NCBI GenBank assembly: GCA_947462925.1
Contig: CANHQP010000028.1
Coordinates: 1-49,596 of the forward strand
From: Flavobacteriia bacterium
GTDB taxonomy: Bacteria > Bacteroidota > Bacteroidia > Flavobacteriales_D > Crocinitomicaceae
Direction of reading: 5' to 3'
DNA length: 49,596 bases
Shown: one piece after another, positions 42,301 to 49,513 of the stretch
Layout: each line of letters begins with the position of its first letter
Numbering within the stretch: the first letter of the stretch is position 1
Made by a program: the position numbers and the translations under genes
Notes under the pieces: model-generated
What the model saw: only the letters and a program-made list of their open reading frames with translations
Databases searched by the model: none
Told to the model about the DNA's origin: nothing

Positions 42301-44892
42301 ATTGTCATAGCTTTTAGTTGAGGGCGCTTGAATTCCAACATAGGTTTTGAATGGAGAATATGGAATTGAAGTTCTGTCGATGCTGAAATCTCCTCCTTTT
42401 TCAAAAACTTTCGTGATGTAAGTTGCGCGCATCATTCCTGGTGCATTGTTACCAATATTCAATTTAGTGTTGATCATGGCTTCTCCTTTGGAATCTAAAT
42501 TGCCTTCAAAAACAAATTCATCATTGGTGTTATATTGACGAATGGGAGAATCAAACTCGTACTTTTTGAATTGATCAAAAGAGGTATTTGTTTGACTGAT
42601 TTTGGCGTTAACAAGAACTTTCAAATTCTTCGCAACTGCGCCGTGTAACCATTTTACCGAAAGCAACGAACTGTCTTTATGCTTGGTGTGTTTTTCGTCT
42701 AAATAGATCTTCAATCGATTTGGTTTGATGGTCTCAACTTTCAGATTTTTAGAAAATGTGATATTTCCAACGCGGACATAAGCTGTATAATTTCCAGTGG
42801 GAGATTCTGTGCTCGTTTGCGCCCTGAAATCGTACATTCCATTGACGTGTTTCGTTTTAGTCACCTGGTAAATTATCTGACCGTTAGGATCTTGCAGTTC
42901 AAATTTAACTGGGTGATTTTCCGGGATTTTATGTAGCTTATTCTCCAAAATGAAAGTCAAATACAAAGAATCTCCTGGACGCCAAACGCCACGTTCGCCA
43001 TAAATAAATCCTTTGATTCCTTTTTGAACCAATTCACCTTCGACATCAAACTTACTCAAGGAATTGGTGTATCCGTCGAGCAATTTCAAATAGCCACGTT
43101 GTTTGCCCAATTTGGCAATCATCAAGAAAGGTTTTTCACTCAGTTTGATATCCAACATTCCATTGACGTCGGTCGTTCCAGATGCAATAAGATGTTTTGA
43201 ATAGTCAAAATATTGCACCTCTGCATTCTGAATTGGCTTCGTCGTAATTAAATCATTTACAAATGCATGTGATGTTTTGTCTTGGTCGAGTTTGAAAATC
43301 ATTCCTAAATCTGATGCCAAAATGTTTCTGGAAACCGCTTTTCCGTTGTAGTAACTATTGTCACAAGCAGAGTAATCTTCTGAATAATAATCCCAAGTGT
43401 CATAGCCGCCATCAAAACCGTAACTGTTCCATAAATTCTCATTCCAATTAGGATCTTCTTCCTCTTGAGAACTTTCATATTCTTCGTTTTCATAGGATGT
43501 TTCTTCAGCGTCTTCTTCGGATTCGCAATCACAAATCGCATCGCTTTTATTGAATTTGATACTCACTCGGTAAATTGCTCCTGGATCTGGCTTGATTAAT
43601 TTTTCCAAGTCAATTACATGTTGTGACCATTCTTTTAGATTTGTTTTTTTGTTGTAATCCAACCTTATTTTTTTCTCAGCAACTACTTTTCCGAAACGCG
43701 TCAATTCATCATTTCCATCCAAATTATTTACTTGTAAAAAGTGATGGACGTTGGTTTCGTAGATTTTAATCACTCGCACATCCACAGACTTTAAACTGAT
43801 TGATTCAAACGGAAAAATCAATCCGTTGGAACTTGGCAAAATACTTCCGTTTCCTTTGAGTCGAACCAATGGTTTTGGCTCTTCGAAAGTGATGTAAGAA
43901 TAAAAATCCTCGAGTTTTTTATATCCTTTGGCGTTGCGAATTCCGTTGCTGATGGATAATTTTTTGGTACCTAAATAACGTTTTGTAAAATAGATGTTTA
44001 CCGTGTTATAATCTACGCTGTAGGTTAATTTATCAATTCCTTCAATGGTGATAATTCCATTTAAATTTTGATTTGGATCAATGGGTTCGCTGAATCTTAC
44101 TTCTACAAATTGCTCTTCATTGTCAATGACTTTAGAACTTACAACTTGAAAATCGCCTAATGCAGGAACATCAATTTCTCTTTTTCCACGGCTAATAGAT
44201 TCAATAGGTGTTCCATCCCAAGTTAAAATTACCTTACTTGGTTTTTCAGTCCTTGCGATACTGTCGAAAGTGAAATAGTATCGATTTTCGTCGTAATAAC
44301 TTTCGCTCAAGGTCAATTTCAAAGGTTTTCCGTCTTGCGTGGCGCGAATGGTTTGTTTCAATTTCATTGTATCTTCAAAATCTGAAGTCATAATACTTCC
44401 TTCCAGTTTTTGCCATTCTGAATAGTAATCATCGTAACTTGTTAGTCCATTTGTTTCAACAAAAAGCGTCTGTTGGAAAGTTGAAAATTGAAATTTAAAA
44501 TTCTCATAATTGTCTTTCACTTTGGCAACTCGCTCTAAATCAAAATCAACCGTATAAAATTGATTTGCAGGTAAGGTTTCGAAAGGAACAAATTCGATTA
44601 CGCGATCGCTGATCCAAACGGCTCTTCCTTCGACTGCTGGTTCGAAAGAAAAAATATCCTCCAGTAAAGTTGAGTCTGGCAAAGCACCTTCCTCTCCTGA
44701 AACTGTTGGCACGCCTTCCGCCAATTCGATTCTAATATTCGATTTACGGGTAATCATTCCAGAAGAATATCCCGAAATGTATTCGCCATAGGCAGGATCG
44801 ATTTTGATAATTTCAGGACTGGAGCTACAACCCCAAAACGTGAGTCCAAGAACCAATAAAAGTGAATGAAGAATAATACGGTGTAATTTCAT
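39313..44892 (-). CDS. Bacterial alpha-2-macroglobulin family lipoprotein
   Basis: A 1859-residue giant lipoprotein (LTFWGC lipobox). The MG-domain series fills the first half; MG2-type sequence begins near VKFELQDPNGQIIYQVTKT. The thioester site is YPHGCIEQTTS with Cys1403, so the reactive thioester (C-x-E-Q) is intact. An alpha-helical thioester domain follows (NGGFSYWPGEGSESEWGSNYAGHFMVEAEKAGY), then a receptor-binding-like end. In E. coli YfhM, this protein traps attacking proteases in the periplasm and works with the peptidoglycan enzyme PbpC. PbpC is encoded 2 kb away on the same strand. Residues about 450-515 form an unusual acidic, Tyr- and Cys-containing insertion. Confidence 0.93.
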   Translation of the reverse strand: MKLHRIILHSLLLVLGLTFWGCSSSPEIIKIDPAYGEYISGYSSGMITRKSNIRIELAEGVPTVSGEEGALPDSTLLEDIFSFEPAVEGRAVWISDRVIEFVPFETLPANQFYTVDFDLERVAKVKDNYENFKFQFSTFQQTLFVETNGLTSYDDYYSEWQKLEGSIMTSDFEDTMKLKQTIRATQDGKPLKLTLSESYYDENRYYFTFDSIARTEKPSKVILTWDGTPIESISRGKREIDVPALGDFQVVSSKVIDNEEQFVEVRFSEPIDPNQNLNGIITIEGIDKLTYSVDYNTVNIYFTKRYLGTKKLSISNGIRNAKGYKKLEDFYSYITFEEPKPLVRLKGNGSILPSSNGLIFPFESISLKSVDVRVIKIYETNVHHFLQVNNLDGNDELTRFGKVVAEKKIRLDYNKKTNLKEWSQHVIDLEKLIKPDPGAIYRVSIKFNKSDAICDCESEEDAEETSYENEEYESSQEEEDPNWNENLWNSYGFDGGYDTWDYYSEDYSACDNSYYNGKAVSRNILASDLGMIFKLDQDKTSHAFVNDLITTKPIQNAEVQYFDYSKHLIASGTTDVNGMLDIKLSEKPFLMIAKLGKQRGYLKLLDGYTNSLSKFDVEGELVQKGIKGFIYGERGVWRPGDSLYLTFILENKLHKIPENHPVKFELQDPNGQIIYQVTKTKHVNGMYDFRAQTSTESPTGNYTAYVRVGNITFSKNLKVETIKPNRLKIYLDEKHTKHKDSSLLSVKWLHGAVAKNLKVLVNAKISQTNTSFDQFKKYEFDSPIRQYNTNDEFVFEGNLDSKGEAMINTKLNIGNNAPGMMRATYITKVFEKGGDFSIDRTSIPYSPFKTYVGIQAPSTKSYDNSLETGNNYKFDVVTVAENGNLVSTKKLQVKIYKIQWRWWYEQGEEDVANYIGRSGTIVVQDTLISAPNGKSTFNFKIKYPDYGRYLMTVTDLEGQHQTGTIVTVDWPYWSRANRKNNENANMLNFSCDKEKYNVGDMIKVSFPSPNVGRALISIETRTKVIQKFWIETQKGETTHEFQATAAMSPNAYVHVTLIQPHANTKNDLPIRMYGVVPVMVEDPDTHIYPQIVMADELKPETTASVKIKEANGKKMTYTLAVVDEGLLDLTSFKTPEPWSTFYAKEALGVKTWDMYDQVIGAYAGKLDKLLSIGGDGSGNAGKNPKANRFKPMVRYIGPFTVEAGQTRSHAIDIPNYVGSVRVMVIAHDNGAYGQAEKTVPVKKPLMILATLPRVLGPGEEVALPVNVFAMEKFIKDVKVTVEVNDLVVLQGEKTQSIKFAQIGDEVLNFKLKVALKTGIAKIKITAISGNEKSTEEIELDVRAPNPVVTEGTSLTIEPGQDWNTDLKFKGILGTNNATVELSNVPSMGLERRLNYLIQYPHGCIEQTTSAVFPQLFLSKLTDLNEAQQNKIAKNIKNALKRYQLFQTSNGGFSYWPGEGSESEWGSNYAGHFMVEAEKAGYNLPADMKRRWVKYAQMEAKNWSSQNNMNVSSRGNEANQMTQAYRLFVLALNSTPELGAMNRLREERNLTSSAKWRLAAAYQLIGQNEVAVQMISKLPITVTAYKELSYTYGSDSRDRAMMLETLALLGQKSKASQIAKEISAELSGDGWMSTQETAYSLLAMCEYAGVKGAGSAIKFSFQVKNGAEIPMSSAKAIQQLKFTDSDFASKAPFKVKNTGKSTLYVKVMIEGIPLVGDQSAAANNLKLTVKYRDMAGRYIKPDKLTQGMEFKAEVTVYNPGKKGLYKEMALMQIFPSGWEIHNARMDGENETNQARYQDIRDDRVYTYYELAPNKSKKFLIQLNATYLGKFYLPTCYSEAMYDHLISAKTPGKWVEVVKEK

Positions 44893-44992
44893 GATTTCAA
44901 TATTTAAAGCAAAGATGATTTTTTATTTTCTATTTCATCGTCTGAATTGATAGCTTGCAGATTTTGATTTATTAAGCGTTGTGATTTTGATA

Positions 44993-45520
44993 TTAATCGC
45001 TTGAGGCAATATCAGATTTCTGACGGAGTAGCATTTGAACAAACAATGGGTTCTGTTGATTTCTGTCGAGAATGTGTTCAGCTTTGAGGTAGAAAACCTC
45101 TCTTTTCGGCAATAGATCGTTGATGAATTGAGTCAATTCTTCTTGATTTTTACCTTGAACAAGGGGTCGTGGCCTTTTTGCATTGATCAATCGATGAACC
45201 AATTCTGGAACAGATCTTTGCAAATAAAACGTGGTGCCGATTTCATTCAATAGATTCATATTTTCACCATAACAAGGCATACCACCTCCTGTTGCCAAAA
45301 CTATGTTGTCTTGACTTCCTAGTTCAAGAATGAATTTCTCTTCCAATTTTCGAAAATGTCCTTCACCAAATTGACTAAAAATGTCTTTGATTTTTAATTT
45401 ATATTTCGCTTCAATGACATCATCGGCATCCATGAATTGATAATTCAATTGTTTGGCAAGTTTTCTACCAAAGGTAGATTTACCGCAGCCCATAAAACCG
45501 ATTAAAATGATCACTGACAT
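44993..45520 (-). CDS. aroK: Shikimate kinase
   Basis: A 175-residue shikimate kinase. Walker A is GFMGCGKSTFGRKLA; the shikimate-binding part has MDADDVIEAK and GEGHFRKLEEKF, ATGGGMPCYGEN, and the lid RLINAKRPRPLV. It phosphorylates shikimate with ATP, two steps after dehydroquinate, directly after AroE (22252-22977). Whether it is aroK or aroL cannot be told in Bacteroidota, which usually have one enzyme. It lies 100 bp upstream of the A2M gene on the same strand, and the two may be cotranscribed. Confidence 0.95.
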   Translation of the reverse strand: MSVIILIGFMGCGKSTFGRKLAKQLNYQFMDADDVIEAKYKLKIKDIFSQFGEGHFRKLEEKFILELGSQDNIVLATGGGMPCYGENMNLLNEIGTTFYLQRSVPELVHRLINAKRPRPLVQGKNQEELTQFINDLLPKREVFYLKAEHILDRNQQNPLFVQMLLRQKSDIASSD

Positions 45521-45626
45521 TGAAAGTAAAAGTAAGTAATTTCGATTTAGAAAAACATTCTATTGAACTAAAAAAAAGAGCGAATTATCAACATCTAATA
45601 AACTTGATTTTTGATGGTTGCGTTTT

Positions 45627-45652
45627 GGAATATCGTCATATTCCGATATTCC
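45627..45652. repeat. Palindromic element, perfect arms
   Basis: A 26-bp copy with exact arms GGAATATCG and CGATATTCC and centre TCATATTC. The first 18 bases also form a hairpin with a CGTC tetraloop. Confidence 0.9.
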
Positions 45653-45730
45653 TAATTTGGTGAATTCGAACTGCTCGAGTAGAAACCTGAATCTTAATAT
45701 TTGCAAAAAGGGACTTTGGATATGTATTTC

Positions 45731-45756
45731 GAAATATCGCCATATTCCGATATTTA
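45731..45756. repeat. Palindromic element, diverged copy
   Basis: Three mismatches from the perfect copy, all in the outer arms (GAAATATCG on the left, CGATATTTA on the right). The core TATCGCCATATTCCGATAT is kept. Confidence 0.8.
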
Positions 45757-45857
45757 CTCAAGTAGCGCAAATGCATTAAATTTAGTTCTTTAGATATTTT
45801 TTTATGTTTCGAAAAGGCAAAAGTTTTACATTTGTCAGGTATTATTTGCGGTTTTCT

Positions 45858-46415
45858 ATGAAGTTTATTTTCCTTTTTTTAGTGATTTTATCAACTCAAA
45901 TTTGCTCAAGTCAGATTGGGGAAAGCGCTAAAACGCCAAAGAAAATTGATATTGTTCCTACTCTAAGCATCAATAATGATTTCAATCTGCAAGATTATAT
46001 GGTTGGTTTTTCAGGTGGAATTGAAGATTTAGGTTTTGAATGGGGCGCTCGTGTAGGATTTAATTTCAGACCATTTTATAAAAAAGTTCAAATCAAATCA
46101 GACAACAATATCATTCGCCAATACCGTGAACAGAAATATTTGATTTCTTTGGATTTAGATAAGCGATTTTTACATTTTGATGTTTTGGGCTACAAACTAC
46201 AACTTTTCGCTGGAGTTAGAACGGGTTTACTTTTAGGGAATTATAAAGGAACCAAAATTGATGCTGAGAAGTATTTTGTGGCAGCGCCTTTTGGCGGTTT
46301 TTGTTTTAATTTCAACGATGTTGGATACATCAAATTGGGTTATATGCAATTCAATGACCATTTGACAAATGTTTCTGACAGCAAAATCATGTTAACAGGA
46401 ATTATTAATTTGTAA
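45858..46415 (+). CDS. Small predicted outer-membrane beta-barrel protein
   Basis: A 185-residue protein; ATG 45858 starts a signal peptide (MKFIFLFLVILSTQICSSQ), whereas ATG 45804 would put 18 extra residues in front. The mature part is a chain of amphipathic beta-strands: MVGFSGGIEDLGFEWGARVGF, FRPFYKKVQI, KYLISLDLDKRF, YKLQLFAGVRTGLLLG, FGGFCFNFNDVGYIKLGYMQF. This is typical of a small 8-strand barrel. The family was not recognised. The next lipoprotein gene follows after 10 bp. Confidence 0.65.
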   Translation: MKFIFLFLVILSTQICSSQIGESAKTPKKIDIVPTLSINNDFNLQDYMVGFSGGIEDLGFEWGARVGFNFRPFYKKVQIKSDNNIIRQYREQKYLISLDLDKRFLHFDVLGYKLQLFAGVRTGLLLGNYKGTKIDAEKYFVAAPFGGFCFNFNDVGYIKLGYMQFNDHLTNVSDSKIMLTGIINL

Positions 46416-46425
46416 CTTTTCAAGG

Positions 46426-46842
46426 ATGAAAAAATATTTTGCTTTCCTCATTTTGATTTTATTAGTTGTCACTATAAATTCCAGCTGCAACAAAACTGAT
46501 CCGAATTGCCAAATTTCAACTTCGTGCTACACAGAGAAAATAGACAGTGGTGATGTGACAATTAATATTTCTTACGAAGCTGGTCAACCTGGCGTTCCTG
46601 TGATTTTGTATGAAGGTTATGTTGAAGATAATGTGATACTTTGGAGCGATACTTTGTATCAAAGCAATATTACATTTTATTTGCCAGTCGGAAAGAGATT
46701 TGCCGCAGAAGCATATTATGTTACTTCAAATCAAACAATTGTTGCTCTAGATGGAAATAAATTGAAAGACAATACCAATGAAGAATGCAACACAACTTGT
46801 TATCAATTTCCGACGGTTAGTTTAGATTGCGAAAAATTATAG
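46426..46842 (+). CDS. Cysteine-rich small lipoprotein of unknown function
   Basis: A 138-residue predicted lipoprotein (FLILILLVVTINSSC). The mature part has a beta-sandwich-like sequence (GDVTINISYEAGQPGVPVILYEG, DTLYQSNITFYLPVGKRFAAEAYY). Six further Cys appear in pairs near the ends (NCQISTSC, ECNTTC, LDCEKL), suggesting disulfides that close the fold. It forms a pair with the barrel gene 10 bp upstream, so one may assist the other at the outer membrane. No family recognised. Confidence 0.6.
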   Translation: MKKYFAFLILILLVVTINSSCNKTDPNCQISTSCYTEKIDSGDVTINISYEAGQPGVPVILYEGYVEDNVILWSDTLYQSNITFYLPVGKRFAAEAYYVTSNQTIVALDGNKLKDNTNEECNTTCYQFPTVSLDCEKL

Positions 46843-46846
46843 ATCA

Positions 46847-49207
46847 TTATTTTCCAATTACCTCAAATTCAATTTCCTGCATGATTCCATTTTCGTCCAT
46901 GAGCATTAATTTGTGTAAACCGACAGACGGATTTAAGGACAATTGGTGAATTTCTTTGGTTTCTCCGATATAATTGTCGTCTAGATGCCAATAGATTTTG
47001 GTGTTCATATTTCGATGCGTTGCTTCAAAAATGGTGCGACCTTGCTTTCCATCAATCTCAATCGGAACATAGATTTTACTTTTGTTCTTCGGATAAATAA
47101 TTCCAATCGCTTTGTCTGAAATTTTAGATAAACATTCGGGCTTGTATTCAGGCAGTGTTCTGTAATTCGGATGATTGAATTTGTAATACTTTTCGATTAT
47201 CGATGGCAAAACAAACCATTTTTCGTGTTTCATATTGAACACATTTTCGCAATCGCTGTCGACACGTTGATTAGTCGTTTTACTTAGGTGAATCAATTGG
47301 TGATAAGGACAAGCTTTAGAATCTAAACTCGTTTTGGGAATCCATCTCCAATCTTTTTGAACACAAAAAACAGAAGCTCTGTGACCACTTTCATGACAAA
47401 TCGGAACCATCACCAAGGAATTCTTGGGTGCTTTGAACCATTTTTCTGAGGTGGGCAATTGTCTGAAAACATCAAACATCAATGGCGCAGCCGCACTGAT
47501 TCCTGTCAAACCTGGTCTTCCCTCGCCATCCGCATTTCCTACCCAAACTGCAACCACATAATCTGGAGTGATTCCAATTGCCCAAGCATCGCGAAAGCCA
47601 AAACTTGTGCCTGTTTTCCAAGCGATTTTTTGAGAAGAACTGAAAGTGCGCCAATTGTTGTCTTCATCAGGTCGATTTACTTCTACCATTGCGTCAAATG
47701 TGCTGTAAATACATCCTCGATCAGTGATTTTTTTGGTGTTTTTTGGATAATTTTTGATTTCTTCCTCCGATTTTTTGGTCAACACACACGGCATCGTGTA
47801 GCCAAATTTCAACTCTTGCGCCATTTGAGTATAAGCTGAACTCAACTCGAACAATTTCGCTTCAGCACCGCCAAGAATGAGCGATAGTCCATAGTGACGT
47901 GAAGGTTTGGTCAAAGTCGTCATTCCATACTTTTTCAAATCTTCGTAAAATTTGGTCAAACCATATTGGTTCAACAAATGCACCATTGGAATATTTAAAC
48001 TACGCGAAAGTGCTTTGCTCGCAGGCAAAGCGCCATCATATTGTCCTGAAAAATTTTTCGGTGTAAAACTTCCAAATTGGGAAGGGATATCTGTGACCAA
48101 CATATCAGGCGTCAAAATTCCGTCCTCCAAACTTTTGGCGAATAAAAATGGTTTCAGAATGCTTCCTGTGCTTCGTGGCGCTTGAATGCAATTAACATCA
48201 CTCGAATTTTCGACGTCTTCCGTTTTTGTATTTCCCACATAAGCCAAAACTTCACCCGTTTTCACTGAAGTGATCATGATAGCGCCATTCATAATCTGAT
48301 TTTCAGACAACAATTCATGGTGAATTTGCAATTGCAACATCGCTTTTTCTTGCAGATTTTGGTCTAATGAGCATTCAATCAATTGTCCCTTTTTTCCTTC
48401 TTGGATAAATTTTTCCAATAAATGTGGCGCCAATTGAGGCAATCGCAAAGGTTTATCTGGTAAAGGTTCAGAAATCGCCAATTCAAAAGTGGTGGCGTCA
48501 ATAACTTTTTTGTCATACAATTGTTTGAGCAATCGATTGCGTTTATCGAGCAATAAATCGTGATTTTTTCCTGGATAAATCAATCCTGGAGCATTAGGAA
48601 GTACCGCCAAAGTTGCATTTTCAGCCCAACTTAAATTGGCTGCCGAACGACCAAAAAATCGCCATGAAGCAGTTTCTAAACCAACAACATTGCTACCAAA
48701 CGGCGCGTGGGAAGCATACAAACCAAGAATTTCGTCCTTCGAATAGCGAATTTCAATCCGCAACGCAAGTAACATTTCAACGATTTTCTCACTGTATGTT
48801 CTAGCGGGATTTTTCCGCATTACTCTTGCCAATTGCATCGTAATCGTACTTCCACCGCTTACTACTTTTTTGCTTTTGAAGTTTTGTACCATTGCGCGAC
48901 CAATTCCTTTGGCGCTGATTCCGATATGCGTGTAGAAATTTTTATCTTCAAACTCGATTAAGCAAGCTGCAAATTTAGGTGGAACGTCCAATTTTTCAGG
49001 AAATCTCCACTGACCATCATCGGCGATTTTAGCGCCTAATAAGTTGCCATTTCTATCTAAAAGTACCGTTGAAGTGCTGTCTTCAAATAAATTAGCGGGT
49101 AAACAAAAGATAAACCACAATAAGAAAACCGGAAATCCGAAGACAACCAGTCTTTTTTTGAACTTTCTGGTCCAAATCTTAAATGTGTGAAAACCTCTTT
49201 TGATCAT
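46847..49207 (-). CDS. pbpC: Penicillin-binding protein 1C
   Basis: A 786-residue bifunctional peptidoglycan synthase. After an N-terminal anchor helix (residues 20-40), the glycosyltransferase (GT51) domain has FEDKNFYTHIG with Glu87 and GGSTITMQLARVMRKNPARTYSEK. The transpeptidase-like domain has S349-x-x-K352 (in RSTGSILKPF), S403-L-N405 and KTG at 531-533. A C-terminal beta domain of about 80 residues is the PbpC-specific BiPBP_C. This order and the downstream position of the alpha-2-macroglobulin gene identify PbpC. E. coli PbpC has transglycosylase but weak transpeptidase activity. A -7 box lies 5 nt before ATG 49207. Confidence 0.95.
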   Translation of the reverse strand: MIKRGFHTFKIWTRKFKKRLVVFGFPVFLLWFIFCLPANLFEDSTSTVLLDRNGNLLGAKIADDGQWRFPEKLDVPPKFAACLIEFEDKNFYTHIGISAKGIGRAMVQNFKSKKVVSGGSTITMQLARVMRKNPARTYSEKIVEMLLALRIEIRYSKDEILGLYASHAPFGSNVVGLETASWRFFGRSAANLSWAENATLAVLPNAPGLIYPGKNHDLLLDKRNRLLKQLYDKKVIDATTFELAISEPLPDKPLRLPQLAPHLLEKFIQEGKKGQLIECSLDQNLQEKAMLQLQIHHELLSENQIMNGAIMITSVKTGEVLAYVGNTKTEDVENSSDVNCIQAPRSTGSILKPFLFAKSLEDGILTPDMLVTDIPSQFGSFTPKNFSGQYDGALPASKALSRSLNIPMVHLLNQYGLTKFYEDLKKYGMTTLTKPSRHYGLSLILGGAEAKLFELSSAYTQMAQELKFGYTMPCVLTKKSEEEIKNYPKNTKKITDRGCIYSTFDAMVEVNRPDEDNNWRTFSSSQKIAWKTGTSFGFRDAWAIGITPDYVVAVWVGNADGEGRPGLTGISAAAPLMFDVFRQLPTSEKWFKAPKNSLVMVPICHESGHRASVFCVQKDWRWIPKTSLDSKACPYHQLIHLSKTTNQRVDSDCENVFNMKHEKWFVLPSIIEKYYKFNHPNYRTLPEYKPECLSKISDKAIGIIYPKNKSKIYVPIEIDGKQGRTIFEATHRNMNTKIYWHLDDNYIGETKEIHQLSLNPSVGLHKLMLMDENGIMQEIEFEVIGK

Positions 49208-49212
49208 GATTC

Positions 49213-49220
49213 CAAAAGTA
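49213..49220 (-). promoter_or_regulatory. -7 promoter box TACTTTTG of pbpC
   Basis: Exact TAnnTTTG match on the minus strand, 5 nt before ATG 49207. Confidence 0.45.
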
Positions 49221-49306
49221 AAAGTTTAGTTTGGTTTTGAAGGTATTGTTTTATTATTCGCTGGGAATTTGTTTTTAAAAGTGAGAAGTTGGAAGTTAAG
49301 AGTGTT

Positions 49307-49380
49307 AGAGTTAAAAGTTAAGAGGTAAAAATGTAAGAGGTAAAAATGTAAGAGGTAAAAATGTAAGAGTTAAAAGTTTG
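49307..49380. repeat. 15-bp tandem repeat
   Basis: Three perfect units of AGAGGTAAAAATGTA at 49321-49365, flanked by a degenerate unit on each side (AGAGTTAAAAGTTA before, AGAGTTAAAAGTTTG after). It does not keep a coding frame of any gene. Confidence 0.9.
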
Positions 49381-49454
49381 CTTGGAGTTTAAAGTTGGGT
49401 TTGAGAGTCGAATGTCTGTTTTTAAAATGATTGAGTTAATGACTGTAGAGTATG

Positions 49455-49513
49455 CTCATTAAACTGTGTCAAATATTTTTTTTAGGTTTAATTATAAAAG
49501 ATATTTTTGACAA
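49455..49513 (+). mobile_element. Probable left end of an IS256-type insertion sequence
   Basis: Between the tandem repeat and the transposase start lies CATTAAACTGTGTCAAA, a TGTGTCAAA-type end often seen at IS256-family termini, then a T-rich run. The exact outer base cannot be fixed without the right end, which is outside the window. Confidence 0.4.

Larger units (their letters stand above)
45521..45857. other. Divergent spacer with two palindromic elements
   Basis: These 337 bases between aroK and the outer-membrane protein gene hold two copies of the palindromic element (45627-45652 and 45731-45756), 104 bp apart and in the same orientation. No gene, no exact TAnnTTTG box and no RNA was recognised. 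A start for the right-hand gene at ATG 45804 is possible but less likely. Confidence 0.5.
49208..49513. other. Spacer between pbpC and the IS256-type element
   Basis: This 306-base stretch contains the pbpC promoter box, the 15-bp tandem repeat (49307-49380) and the probable left end of the insertion sequence. No host gene is visible. Confidence 0.6.
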
